Shown piece by piece: positions 1 through 8,541 of a stretch of 56,632 bases of DNA. The translations under genes were made by a program, and so were the position numbers. The DNA comes from Dyadobacter luteus (GTDB lineage Bacteria > Bacteroidota > Bacteroidia > Cytophagales > Spirosomataceae). The stretch spans positions 1 to 56,632 of the forward strand of contig NZ_QNUL01000035.1 of assembly GCF_003383615.1 (NCBI RefSeq), in the 5' to 3' direction. Position 1 is the stretch's first letter. Each line of letters opens with the position of its first letter. A model generated the notes under the pieces. The model was given only the letters and a program-made list of their open reading frames with translations. It was not told where the DNA came from and did not search any database.

Positions 1-77
1 CCATCAGCTAACGATAAGTACTGCAACTCTCGTTCGGGACTTGCACCCTATAGATATAGAACATGCCTGACACACAC
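1..77 (-). mobile_element. Possible 5' end of a group II intron, running off the left edge
   Basis: Read on the minus strand, this sequence begins immediately after the U-tract of the terminator at 83-112. It starts GTGTG at position 77, which fits the GUGYG consensus of group II intron 5' ends, and it contains GGGTGCAAGTCCC at about 49-37, which resembles the stem found early in domain I of many bacterial group II introns. Introns of class IIC are known to insert directly after intrinsic terminator hairpins, exactly the arrangement seen here. The maturase gene, if present, would lie outside the window. The identification is inference from 77 bases; the alternative is ordinary intergenic sequence. 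Confidence 0.4.
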
Positions 78-112
78 AAAAAAGCGGAGACCGTATTGCT
101 ACGATCTCCGCT
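78..112 (-). terminator. Intrinsic terminator of the DUF2723 gene
   Basis: The arms AGCGGAGA (83-90) and TCTCCGCT (105-112) pair perfectly, with a further CGTA/TACG pairing inside. On the minus strand the hairpin is followed by six T residues (83-78). It lies 24 bases past the stop codon of the gene at 136-3108. Confidence 0.85.
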
Positions 113-135
113 GAGACAAGGTTTATCTATTCTAC

Positions 136-3108
136 TTACTGTCCTCCGTACATATTGAATGCGGCAAGGTGTTTCTGGAAAATAGCTTCATATTTCTTCG
201 CAGCGTCTTCCTGCTTCGCTTCACGGCATTCCTGCACTATAGTTTGCATAATATACAGATACAGATTGCTGTCGCGGCGTTTGGTTGTTCCATTATCTTT
301 GGCCCATGTCAGCACCTCGTCGGCACGGGTAGCCATAGTCTCTGCGATTTCAAGCGCTTTTTTATTCTCACCCAAATCAAACAATATACCTATGAAATTA
401 GCCGAGAAGTTATCGTAAGGAATACTCTTATCCGGCATGGTTGACAGCGAACGTTCTACAGCTTTCTTCGCTTCGTCTTTTCTTCCATCTGCGATCAACT
501 GACCTGCCAGACGAAGGAATGCGATACGTGCAGTAGCTACCGGAGATCCAAGGTAAGTATTGTCGTAATACGTATTTGGGTTATCCAGCTCTCTCCACTC
601 CATTTTTGTCATCATGTTTTTGTACATGACATCAGAATTCACATAACCATCCTGCGCACCGGGTACACGTACAGGCAACAAACGGTATGCATAACCTTCC
701 AACTGCATGTATTCTTTCATGCTCAGATAGCTTGATCCCCCCAAAGTTGACGAGAAGTAGATCGGACGTTTCCAATCGTTACTTGCTATAATATCCAGCA
801 TGATCAGATCTGATTTATACAAATCACCTTTTCCTATTGTCCAGCTGATAGAGTCAGTTACGAAAGGCACCAGATCACTCTTAATGATATTCATCTTTTT
901 CACCGCTTCCGCATCAACCGGCAGGAATAAAACCGATGATGGCAGAATTGAGGTCATGTCACCACTCGTCAACGGTACCTGAATCGCCTTGTTTTCTGTT
1001 TTAACAAGACTCATATACTCCTTCAGGTTGATTCCACCTTTTACGCTTGGAATCTCGTAAAAAGGAACAATGTCGTTCTTACCAAATGCGTAATTGTTCT
1101 TATCCAAAGATATTGGTAATGCCTCAGACAGATAAGTCTTACGTTTCATCTGATCAATATACCAGTCGGTACCCAGCAAGCTCAGATTACAAACACGTAC
1201 ATCGGTACGGAAGCCTTCCACTTCCTGCACATACCACAATGGGAATGTATCGTTATCACCACCTGTAAAAAGGATTGCATTCGGTGCACACGAATTCAAA
1301 AGGTTTTTCGCAAAATCAACAGAATGGAATCTGTGCGCACGGTTGTGGTTATCCCAACCTTTGGCACCCATTAACCCTGGAACAATTAAACAGATCGCAG
1401 TAGCCACACCTGCACGGACAGGGCCATCTTTTATGAATTTACCTATGGCATCTGCAATAGCAATTACCCCAAACCCGATCCAGATACAGAAAATATAAAA
1501 CGACCCAACATAAATATAGTCACGTTCTCTTGGCTCAACCGGTGGAGAATTAAGATATATCACCAGCGCAAGACCAGTCAGCAGAAATAAAAGCCCGAGG
1601 ATAAGCAGATCTTTTTTCTGACGATAGTAAGCTACTACAATTCCCAAAAGCCCCAGTATAAACGGAAGCATGAAGTAGTTGTCATGTGCTTTGTTATTGG
1701 CAATGATTGATGGATATTTCTTGGCTGCATCCCACGGCAACAGGTTGCCGGCACCTTCCTCATCACTCTCACGACCAACAAAATTCCAAAGGAAATAACG
1801 CCAGTACATATGCCCGATCTGGTGCGAGAACATGAACGACAAATTATGTCCCATTGTAGGCTTTTGTCCTTCTGCCAAGCCTGTCATTTGCTGGTACAGC
1901 TGAGGATGCCCACCTTGTGTGCTGTACATACGAGGTAAAAGCATACTTGCACCTGGTTCGTATTCATACTCAGGACGGTAATCGTAGATCACATATTTCC
2001 CATCCTGTTTGCGGTACATAGGCGCACCACGTTTCTGGCTCACCGGACGAGATACAAAAGATGGTCCAAATAATAGCGGACGGCTACCGTATTGCTCTCT
2101 TTTAAGGTATGATACAAAGCTCAATACATCATTAGGATTGTTTTCGTTGATCGGAGGATTGTACTCAGCACGAACAAGAACCATCAGATAACTTGCGTAA
2201 CCCACCAAAACGAAAGCCAGTGAGAGAAGACCAGTATTCAGAAGAACTTTATTTTTCTGTTGAGAATAACGGATACCCCAGATAAGTGCTCCAAGGAACA
2301 AAACGATGAAGAATATCACACCCGATTTGTAAGGCATTCCCAGTGAGTTCACGAAGAAGATCTCAAACTTTCCTGCCATACTTGGGAGTCCGGGAATGAT
2401 TCCGCTGTTGATAATTCCCAATACAACCAGACCGCATACAAACGAAATGATACCGCCAAATACAGTTGGTTTAGGGTATTTCTTGAAATAATATACCAAA
2501 GCAAGTGCCGGTATCGTAACCAGGTTAAGCAAATGGACTCCGATTGAAATACCTACCAGATATGCGATAAAAATCAGATAACGGTTTTCCGCCGCAGGAT
2601 CTTCAATACGCTCCCATTTGAAAACAGCCCAAATCACGATAGCCGTAAAGAACGAAGACATCCCGTAAACCTCAGCTTCTACCGCCGAAAACCAGAATGA
2701 ATCCGACCATGTGTAGGCCAGCGATCCTATGATACCAGATCCTAACAATAGAATGATATCGCCCTGTGTGAGGTCCTTATCAGCTTTTCCGATCAACTTT
2801 CTGGCCAGAAGTGTTATGGTCCAGAATAAGAACAGAATGGTAAATGCCGAACTCATTACAGAAACCATATTCACCCAATAGGCTACATTGGTGAGATCAC
2901 CAAATGCAAAAAGGGCGAAAAGACGACCTATCAGCAGAAAGAAAGGAGCACCCGGAGGGTGAGGAACCTGCAACTTGAATGCACAGGCAATAAATTCGCC
3001 GCAATCCCAAAAACTGGCCGTCCTTTCGACGGTGAGTGTGTAAGTAATGAGCGCAATGGCGAAAACAATCCAACCCGTAAGGTTGTTGGCACGATTGAAA
3101 CGGGTCAT
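136..3108 (-). CDS. DUF2723 family multipass membrane protein (predicted GT-C type glycosyltransferase)
   Basis: A 990-residue protein with about a dozen hydrophobic segments in the first 580 residues, followed by a soluble C-terminal part. The N-terminal region has the family hallmark FWDCGEFI (residues 33-40) and then a PHPPGAPFF stretch. The acidic residues D35 and E38 sit in the first periplasmic loop, where GT-C enzymes such as protein O-mannosyltransferases carry their catalytic acid. The last 150 residues contain TPR-like helices (around 880-900 and 935-965). Proteins of this family are widespread in Bacteroidota and are predicted to transfer a lipid-linked sugar to exported protein or polysaccharide; the substrate is not known. 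The length is normal for the family. It has its own terminator and a promoter-like sequence 85 bases upstream, so it is probably transcribed alone. Confidence 0.85.
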   Translation of the reverse strand: MTRFNRANNLTGWIVFAIALITYTLTVERTASFWDCGEFIACAFKLQVPHPPGAPFFLLIGRLFALFAFGDLTNVAYWVNMVSVMSSAFTILFLFWTITLLARKLIGKADKDLTQGDIILLLGSGIIGSLAYTWSDSFWFSAVEAEVYGMSSFFTAIVIWAVFKWERIEDPAAENRYLIFIAYLVGISIGVHLLNLVTIPALALVYYFKKYPKPTVFGGIISFVCGLVVLGIINSGIIPGLPSMAGKFEIFFVNSLGMPYKSGVIFFIVLFLGALIWGIRYSQQKNKVLLNTGLLSLAFVLVGYASYLMVLVRAEYNPPINENNPNDVLSFVSYLKREQYGSRPLLFGPSFVSRPVSQKRGAPMYRKQDGKYVIYDYRPEYEYEPGASMLLPRMYSTQGGHPQLYQQMTGLAEGQKPTMGHNLSFMFSHQIGHMYWRYFLWNFVGRESDEEGAGNLLPWDAAKKYPSIIANNKAHDNYFMLPFILGLLGIVVAYYRQKKDLLILGLLFLLTGLALVIYLNSPPVEPRERDYIYVGSFYIFCIWIGFGVIAIADAIGKFIKDGPVRAGVATAICLIVPGLMGAKGWDNHNRAHRFHSVDFAKNLLNSCAPNAILFTGGDNDTFPLWYVQEVEGFRTDVRVCNLSLLGTDWYIDQMKRKTYLSEALPISLDKNNYAFGKNDIVPFYEIPSVKGGINLKEYMSLVKTENKAIQVPLTSGDMTSILPSSVLFLPVDAEAVKKMNIIKSDLVPFVTDSISWTIGKGDLYKSDLIMLDIIASNDWKRPIYFSSTLGGSSYLSMKEYMQLEGYAYRLLPVRVPGAQDGYVNSDVMYKNMMTKMEWRELDNPNTYYDNTYLGSPVATARIAFLRLAGQLIADGRKDEAKKAVERSLSTMPDKSIPYDNFSANFIGILFDLGENKKALEIAETMATRADEVLTWAKDNGTTKRRDSNLYLYIMQTIVQECREAKQEDAAKKYEAIFQKHLAAFNMYGGQ

Positions 3109-3193
3109 TAGTTAGAATCTAAAATGTAAAATTTGAATAGCAAATGAACACAAACTGATGCGCCCTACATGGCCGCGATTATAATGATCGGGT

Positions 3194-3222
3194 CAAAATT
3201 AGCAAAATAACCTCAACCGCAA
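3194..3222 (-). promoter_or_regulatory. Bacteroidota-type promoter candidate for the DUF2723 gene
   Basis: On the minus strand TTG (3222-3220) is followed after 18 bases by TAATTTTG (3201-3194), which matches the TAnnTTTG -7 element. Transcription would begin near 3187, giving a leader of about 80 bases. Confidence 0.4.
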
Positions 3223-3257
3223 GGTTTCGCCGGTCTTAAAAAGTGTTAAAGCGAGAA

Positions 3258-3490
3258 GTTAGCCCCCGGTCTGCACGCGCCTTCGCGGGCTGAACGGAAA
3301 AGCAGCAGGTTAAGAAGAAGGTAAAGAGAGTCAGAAGAAGTGAATGTAGTTACCTCGGGTCTGCACGCTTTTTGCGGGCTGAACGGAAAAGCCGCAGATT
3401 AAAGAGAAGATAAAGCGAGTCAGAAGAAGTTAAAGTAGTTACCTCCGGTCTATACGCCGAAAGGCGGGCTGAACGGGAATTAAAAGTAGA
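3258..3490. repeat. Three tandem ~90 bp repeats, each with a small GC-rich hairpin
   Basis: Units begin near 3258, 3348 and 3437 and each opens with a GTTA-C(C/T)-GGTCT block, followed by a hairpin and the block GGGCTGAACGG. Units 1 and 2 then share an AGCG/AGAGAGTCAGAAGAAGT-type purine-rich tail; unit 3 diverges after the hairpin. The hairpin stems are CGCG-CCTT-CGCG (unit 1), CGC-TTTTT-GCG (unit 2) and CGCC-GAAA-GGCG (unit 3), so the pairing is kept although the bases differ. The two block ends joined together give GGTCTGAACGG, the reverse complement of the motif present twice at 3563-3589. Confidence 0.75.
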
Positions 3491-3646
3491 GAAGTTAGAG
3501 TAGGTAATGAAAATGAATAAAAAAGCTGAGGAGTTAAGAGATGTTTAAAGGAGCTAACTATCCGTTCAGACCACTGTAGCGTTCAGACCGGAATTGACGC
3601 CAAATGCAGCGTCCTAACTCCTCTAACTTCCTAACTCCTCTACTCC

Positions 3647-4963
3647 TTACTTATAAAATATCCACTTCGCTAATTCCTTGTAAGTAACTTTTTTGCCGTA
3701 CATCAGAATACCAACGCGGTAAATACGGGAAGCCAGCCATATTGTTCCGGCAAACCCGAGCACAAGCAGAACCATTGACAGTGCAATCTCCCAGGCAGGT
3801 ACACCAAAAGGTATCCTGACCATCATAATAATCGGGGATGTAAAAGGTATCATGGATGTCCAGAAAGCCAGACTTCCGTCTGGATCACGAAGGACGAACT
3901 GGGCAAAAACAAAAGAGAAAATGATAGGCAAAGTTATAGGCAACATAAACTGTTGTGTATCCGCATCATTATCAACCGCCGCCCCCACTGCACCAAAAAG
4001 GGCACTGTACAGCAGATATCCGCCCAGATAATAGAACAGGAAACAAGAAAGAATCAAAGGGATATTCAGACTACTGATAGCTCCCATCACTTCTGCAACC
4101 GGATTCTGTACATTACCACCCGGCATTCCGTTGGCAGGCATGTTTTTTTGCTGCATTTCTGTCACAGCTTTCGCTTCTGTAGCTATTTTATCACTCATAA
4201 CATTGGTGGCTACCGAGGATAAAGACGTTGTGAGAAGAATCCACAGAACAAATTGTGTGAGCCCTACAAGAGCCACGCCGATAATCTTACCCATCATCAG
4301 CTGATAAGGTTTTACAGAAGAAATTATCACCTCTACAATCCTGTTCGTCTTCTCTTCAGTAATTCCGCGCATCACCTGCGTTCCGTATATAAAGACGGAC
4401 ATATAGATCAGAAAAGCACAGATGCCACCAATGACCGTTGCCGCACCGGAACTACTTGTTTTCTCTCCTTCTGCGCTCAGACTGATCGTTTCAGACTTGA
4501 CATTCACACGGGAATCTTCCAGAATTTTATGTGTGATACCAGCTTCAGAAAGTTTAATTTCTTCAATCTGTTTTTCGATTACGTCTTCAATTCCCGATTT
4601 CAGCTCCATGCTCACATTTTTGGCAGCATAAATCCGTACACTTTTAGGCTCTTTGATGACATTTTTAGGAATATACACCAGCGCATTCGCACCGCTTTTC
4701 TGGAATTCCTTCTTGGCAGAATCAATCTGAGAAGACAAGTAGTCGAATTTCAGCGATTCTGAATCTTTAAACTGATTGGTGAACATATTGCTTTCGTCCA
4801 CCACCTGCACAGTTTTCAGCTCTACCGAGCCTATCGCGATCCAGATTACAGCGGCATAAAACGCAGCAAACAGTAAAGGTCCCAGTATCGTCATAATCAG
4901 AAACGACTTCTTTTTGACCCGCACCAGATATTCTCGTCTGATAACCAGAAATATATTACGCAT
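3647..4963 (-). CDS. ABC-2 type exporter permease, NatB/YhaP-like
   Basis: A 438-residue membrane protein. It has an N-terminal membrane helix (about 22-48), a long extracytoplasmic domain (about 49-175) rich in charged residues, and then five or six membrane helices to the end. This layout is that of the ABC2_membrane_3/NatB subunits, which pair with an ATPase to export sodium, small molecules or peptides. The start follows the common REYLVRVKKKSF opening, with positive residues before the first helix. The ATPase partner lies directly upstream in the same operon, 61 bases away. The substrate cannot be read from the sequence; the resemblance to the sodium exporter NatB is at family level only. 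Confidence 0.88.
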   Translation of the reverse strand: MRNIFLVIRREYLVRVKKKSFLIMTILGPLLFAAFYAAVIWIAIGSVELKTVQVVDESNMFTNQFKDSESLKFDYLSSQIDSAKKEFQKSGANALVYIPKNVIKEPKSVRIYAAKNVSMELKSGIEDVIEKQIEEIKLSEAGITHKILEDSRVNVKSETISLSAEGEKTSSSGAATVIGGICAFLIYMSVFIYGTQVMRGITEEKTNRIVEVIISSVKPYQLMMGKIIGVALVGLTQFVLWILLTTSLSSVATNVMSDKIATEAKAVTEMQQKNMPANGMPGGNVQNPVAEVMGAISSLNIPLILSCFLFYYLGGYLLYSALFGAVGAAVDNDADTQQFMLPITLPIIFSFVFAQFVLRDPDGSLAFWTSMIPFTSPIIMMVRIPFGVPAWEIALSMVLLVLGFAGTIWLASRIYRVGILMYGKKVTYKELAKWIFYK

Positions 4964-5024
4964 TAGCTAGTTTTGTTAATGTTTAATTCGATATAAAATA
5001 TTGTTTGTTGAGTTGAAATGACCA

Positions 5025-5939
5025 TTAACCTTCAGGCACTTCATTGACAGCCCTCATAAAAATATCACTCATTGTCGGGATATTCTCACCAAATGAACGA
5101 ATCTCAACCTGATTTAAAAGGTTACCCAGCAATTGATTTGGCGTTGCGCCTAATGGCAAATGGATATTGGTTCGCCTGAAACCACCTTCCAGCTCTTTAC
5201 TATTCTCTAATGTATATCTGTCCGGATTTATTGCCAACTCTCCTTTATACTCTACAAAGTACGTGTTGGTTTTGAATTGCTCTTTGATATCCCTTTTGGC
5301 ACCATCCAAAACCTTATGCGATTTGTGAATAAGAGCAATATTATCGCACAATTCCTCCACGGTTTCCATACGGTGCGTAGAGAATATAATCGTGCTTCCT
5401 TTTTGTTTCAACTCCAGAATCTCATCACGGATCAGGTTGGCATTAATCGGATCGAATCCGGAAAACGGCTCATCGAGGATTATCAGATCAGGTTCGTGAA
5501 GAACAGTTGATACGAATTGTACCTTTTGCTGCATCCCCTTAGAAAGGTCGGATACCGTTTTGTCCCACCAGGTTTTAATATCGAACTTGATAAACCACAC
5601 TTTAAGTTTATCCATCGCTTCCTTTTGCGACAAACCTTTCAGCTGTGCAAGATAGAGAAGCTGTTCTCCTACTTTCATCTTTTTATACAAACCACGCTCT
5701 TCCGGCAGATAACCAATTCTTGATATATGACCGGCATGAAGCGGCTGACCATCGAAAAGAATTTGCCCCGCATCAGGACCTGTGATCTGATTGATAATCC
5801 GGATGAGTGATGTTTTCCCTGCGCCATTCGGGCCGAGTAATCCAAAAATGCAACCTTTTGGAATATTAACACTCACATCGTCCAATGCTTTGTGAGTTGC
5901 ATACTCTTTGGTTACATGTTGTACTTCAATAATGTTCAT
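5025..5939 (-). CDS. ABC transporter ATP-binding protein, NatA-like
   Basis: A 304-residue ATPase that would energise the permease encoded just downstream. Walker A is GPNGAGKTS (residues 36-44), the signature is LSKGM (132-136), Walker B is LIILDEP (152-158, with D156 and E157) and the switch histidine is H189 in FSTHRME. After the roughly 215-residue nucleotide-binding domain there is a C-terminal tail of about 90 residues with the DUF4162-like pattern common in NatA and drug-export ATPases. The two genes form a complete two-subunit exporter. A promoter-like CAAAAGTA (6038-6045, reading TACTTTTG on the minus strand) lies about 100 bases upstream. Confidence 0.9.
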   Translation of the reverse strand: MNIIEVQHVTKEYATHKALDDVSVNIPKGCIFGLLGPNGAGKTSLIRIINQITGPDAGQILFDGQPLHAGHISRIGYLPEERGLYKKMKVGEQLLYLAQLKGLSQKEAMDKLKVWFIKFDIKTWWDKTVSDLSKGMQQKVQFVSTVLHEPDLIILDEPFSGFDPINANLIRDEILELKQKGSTIIFSTHRMETVEELCDNIALIHKSHKVLDGAKRDIKEQFKTNTYFVEYKGELAINPDRYTLENSKELEGGFRRTNIHLPLGATPNQLLGNLLNQVEIRSFGENIPTMSDIFMRAVNEVPEG

Positions 5940-6037
5940 ATCGATAGTTTAAAGGAACTAAGATTTGGGAGAAATAAGGCTGAATCGGCTCTGATCGGAT
6001 CGCCATTATTCAAAGATGCAAACTATCGACGCTTTCT

Positions 6038-6045
6038 CAAAAGTA
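6038..6045 (-). promoter_or_regulatory. Possible -7 element for the NatAB-like operon
   Basis: On the minus strand this reads TACTTTTG, an exact match to TAnnTTTG, about 100 bases before the ATPase start. No good TTG element was seen at the usual spacing, so support is limited. Confidence 0.25.
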
Positions 6046-6087
6046 AGTATTACGAACACCCCGTTTTAAATGACTAATGGCCTCAAA

Positions 6088-6115
6088 TAAAAAACGAGCG
6101 GGTCATCCGCTCGTT
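6088..6115 (-). terminator. Intrinsic terminator of the gene at 6150-6554
   Basis: AACGAGCGG (6093-6101) and CCGCTCGTT (6107-6115) pair perfectly around a five-base loop. On the minus strand the hairpin is followed by a T-rich tract (TTTTATTTG). It lies 34 bases past the stop codon. Confidence 0.85.
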
Positions 6116-6149
6116 CAATTAATATTCTTTTACCTTCTTCTAAATGCTG

Positions 6150-6554
6150 TTAGTCTTCGGGATATGGCACATATACAAACCCTGAAAAATCACCCAGCAG
6201 CGCAAACAGGCAGCAGTATTCATCAGCATTTTTATAATTCTCTTTAAATGCTTCAATAGACTCTTCTCCGATCAGCTTTCTGTCTACAAATTCCTGCATA
6301 TAGGAGGCTTTATAGCTGTACCGGTTCGAGAGTTCCTCTGCACCAATCAGTAAAAGTCCTAATTCAACTTCCGTATACGCCAGTACAAAAATCGGGTAAT
6401 CCGAAAAACCACGCTTGCGTATCTGATAAGATGCTTCTTTTAGCTGATCCGAAATCTTTACAAAATCCTCCGAAATCAACCCCATGATCTGCCTGTTAAT
6501 CTCCGGAGAGTTGGCATCGTCCATCATGGCATTTTCATTGCTGTTACTAATCAT
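6150..6554 (-). CDS. Conserved hypothetical protein, 134 aa
   Basis: The function is not recognised. The product is a small acidic soluble protein with no signal peptide or membrane helix, predicted mainly helical, with an aromatic, cysteine-containing C-terminal part (EYCCLFALLGDFSGFVYVPYP, near 112-132). Proteins of this general appearance occur beside alanine dehydrogenase in related genomes as far as I recall, but no domain can be named. It lies downstream of the alanine dehydrogenase gene with an inverted-repeat element in between, and ends at its own strong terminator. The start at 6554 is followed by a second in-frame Met at residue 10, which is an equally possible start. Confidence 0.65.
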   Translation of the reverse strand: MISNSNENAMMDDANSPEINRQIMGLISEDFVKISDQLKEASYQIRKRGFSDYPIFVLAYTEVELGLLLIGAEELSNRYSYKASYMQEFVDRKLIGEESIEAFKENYKNADEYCCLFALLGDFSGFVYVPYPED

Positions 6555-6669
6555 TTTTAGCGGTTAGCTATTAGCAGCCAGCTTTTAGCTGCGATGTTAT
6601 AATTATGATTCTTAAAATCTATCTAAAGTACTGAGCTAGCAGCTTATGGCTTAATAGCTAAACGCTGCC
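6553..6669. repeat. Intergenic inverted repeat with TTAGCTATTA arms
   Basis: The arm AGCGGTTAGCTATTAGCAGC (from 6556) is mirrored by the reverse complement of GGCTTAATAGCTAAACGCTG (about 6649-6668); the core TTAGCTATTA is identical in both. Smaller self-complementary pieces (AGCTTTTAGCT) lie between. The element fills the whole space between the alanine dehydrogenase gene and its downstream neighbour and could act as a transcript hairpin. Similar TAGC-rich spacers are a familiar type of dispersed repeat in Cytophagales (recollection, not checked). Confidence 0.55.
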
Positions 6670-7895
6670 TACATTCTCGCTGCCAGCAGCAACGTCAGAT
6701 CCTTATATCTCATATTGAAACTGCGGGCAATGTGTGAATTGGTCAATGTCCCTTTGTGACAATAAACCCCTTTCATAAACCAACGGTTCGCGTAAATCAT
6801 TTCTTCTATTCCGCCAATCGTTCCTGTCTGAAGTAAAAACGGAAGAAACACATTGCTCAATGCCGTGCTGGCTGTGTGTGCTACACGGGAAGGAATGTTG
6901 GGTACGCAGTAATGAATTACATCATTGTGTTTGAATATCGGATTCTTGTGCGTCGTCATTTTAGAGGTTTCGAAAGAACCTCCCTGATCGATACTTACAT
7001 CAATCACTACCGAGCCTGGCTTCATTTGCTCCACCATTTCCCTGGTAACCACCAGCGGGCTCAGTCCGTTTTCTGCGCGCATGGTACCGATCACTACATC
7101 CGCACGACTAATCGCTTCGCCCAGTGTATCAGAGTCAATAATGGAAGTATAAAGATTCTGTCCGATGGCATATTTGAGTCTTTGCAGCCGGTACACATGT
7201 TTATCGAAAACTTTGACATCCGCACCCATGCTAATCGCAGCCCTGGTTGCATATTCGGAAACCGTTCCGGCTCCCAGAATCACAATTTTGGTTGGCGGTA
7301 CACCTGTAATACCTCCCAAAATAATACCACGACCGCCATTTGGTGTTGAAAGGTATTCCGCAGCAATAAGCAAAACCGTACTACCTGCAATCTCGCCCAT
7401 AGCCCTGATAATAGGCTTCCCCCCTACTTTGTCTTCAATCAACTCATAGCCAATTCCGGTAATTTTGGCCTGATTCAGTTTTTCAAAATAACTCTTTTCA
7501 AGTGCCGGCAAATTGAGAACTGAAATTAGTGTCGTTCCTGGCTTAATGTATCCGAACTCCTCATCCACCAAAGGTTCAACTTTCAGTATAAGATTAGCCT
7601 TATACACTTCCTCCGGACTATTTACAATTCTGGCACCTGCTTCGCTGTATTCATGATCCGATAAATTTGCACCTACACCGGCATCCTTTTCAACCCATAC
7701 TTCATGCCCGTTACGCACCAGAATACTAACAGCATCCGGTGTAAGTGCAATACGGTTTTCCTGTAAGGACACCTCCCTCGGCAAACCTATCAACAGAGAG
7801 TTCTGATCCTTGCGGACGGCCAGTAATGACTCCTGAGGATAAAGCTCTGTTTGTTTTGCGAGATCTTTAAATCCGTGTATCTGAGGTTGCGCCAT
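6669..7895 (-). CDS. ald: Alanine dehydrogenase-family protein
   Basis: A 408-residue member of the alanine dehydrogenase / transhydrogenase-alpha family, which interconverts L-alanine and pyruvate plus ammonia with NAD. The conserved N-terminal block IGLPREVSLQENRIALTP carries the substrate arginine (R48), K105 matches the catalytic lysine, the NAD-binding motif is GAGTVSEYA (208-216), and SIDQGG is present. Compared with the Mycobacterium enzyme the catalytic histidine (His96, in LHL) is replaced by asparagine (N128, in LNL). There is an N-terminal extension of about 33 residues. Related Bacteroidota proteins are annotated the same way, but activity is less certain because of this change. 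The gene follows tsaE by 51 bases in the same direction, so the two are probably cotranscribed. Confidence 0.85.
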   Translation of the reverse strand: MAQPQIHGFKDLAKQTELYPQESLLAVRKDQNSLLIGLPREVSLQENRIALTPDAVSILVRNGHEVWVEKDAGVGANLSDHEYSEAGARIVNSPEEVYKANLILKVEPLVDEEFGYIKPGTTLISVLNLPALEKSYFEKLNQAKITGIGYELIEDKVGGKPIIRAMGEIAGSTVLLIAAEYLSTPNGGRGIILGGITGVPPTKIVILGAGTVSEYATRAAISMGADVKVFDKHVYRLQRLKYAIGQNLYTSIIDSDTLGEAISRADVVIGTMRAENGLSPLVVTREMVEQMKPGSVVIDVSIDQGGSFETSKMTTHKNPIFKHNDVIHYCVPNIPSRVAHTASTALSNVFLPFLLQTGTIGGIEEMIYANRWFMKGVYCHKGTLTNSHIARSFNMRYKDLTLLLAARM

Positions 7896-7946
7896 TTTTT
7901 GTCTTGCTATTCAATAATGTTTGTTGAATTCCTTCCCGAAGGCTAG

Positions 7947-8390
7947 TCAGGCATTGCCAATTTCAGTAATTGTAAGTACCCTTCCTCCATCATCTTCTAC
8001 TATCAGATTGAGCAGCATATATCGCTCCGGCCACAAAGATGTGATCTGCGAAGGCCACTCCACAAAACAGAAAGATCCTGAATCGAAGTACTCCTCCAAG
8101 CCGATATCCCACGCTTCAGACTCATCTTTAATCCGATAAAAATCAAAGTGATATACGATGTTTTTCTGCTCACCAATGTATTCATTCACCAATGAGAAAG
8201 TAGGACTGTGTACGGAAGAGACAACCCCGAGCTTGTGACACAATGCCCGTATCAGGGTTGTCTTGCCAGCCCCCATCTGCCCCTCAAATAACCATACAGG
8301 CACCTCTTGACCCAGCTCCAGTATCTCTTCGGATATATTTCCCAGCTCTTCGAGCTCTTTGAAACGAAGGACGTTAGTTATTCCACTCAT
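7947..8390 (-). CDS. tsaE: tRNA threonylcarbamoyladenosine biosynthesis ATPase TsaE
   Basis: A 147-residue P-loop protein that works with TsaB and TsaD to make the t6A37 modification of ANN-decoding tRNAs in the cytoplasm. Walker A is GQMGAGKTT (37-45), followed by the family motifs HSPTFSLVNEY (61-71), HFDFYR (81-86) and the Walker-B-like EWP (111-113). Length and motifs are typical. The gene is probably the first of an operon with ald. On the minus strand TATTTTTG (8402-8395), a good -7 match, lies only four bases ahead of the start codon. Confidence 0.95.
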   Translation of the reverse strand: MSGITNVLRFKELEELGNISEEILELGQEVPVWLFEGQMGAGKTTLIRALCHKLGVVSSVHSPTFSLVNEYIGEQKNIVYHFDFYRIKDESEAWDIGLEEYFDSGSFCFVEWPSQITSLWPERYMLLNLIVEDDGGRVLTITEIGNA

Positions 8391-8541
8391 GCGACAAAAA
8401 TACCACTTTTTAGCATCTGAATGTATAGGCAGACCTGTACAAATACAAAGTTGCAGTGTCTGTTACCATGTATATCATTCAACTAACGGACCGTCGACAG
8501 CTACTTTTTTATCCTTTTCCTACAAATTCAACAATTACTGC

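Larger units (their letters stand above)
3109..3646. other. Gene-free stretch of 538 bases with promoter and repeats
   Basis: This stretch separates two minus-strand genes. Its right end as seen from the DUF2723 gene (3109-3222) holds the promoter candidate. The rest is occupied by three tandem ~90 bp repeats (3258-3490) and by a purine-rich segment (3480-3560) that is partly complementary to the pyrimidine-rich segment 3610-3645 (GAGGAGTTA against TAACTCCTC), so it could fold back. CGTTCAGACC occurs twice, at 3563-3572 and 3580-3589. No coding frame of credible composition was seen. Confidence 0.7.

Noticed and set aside
3258..3490. CRISPR array
   Set aside because: Three ~90 bp units that are imperfect along their whole length, without constant repeats and unique spacers; no cas genes are present.
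4253..4762. A 169-codon plus-strand frame antisense to the ABC permease
   Set aside because: It is a shadow frame of a clear membrane protein gene, rich in His, Arg and Phe, without domain patterns.
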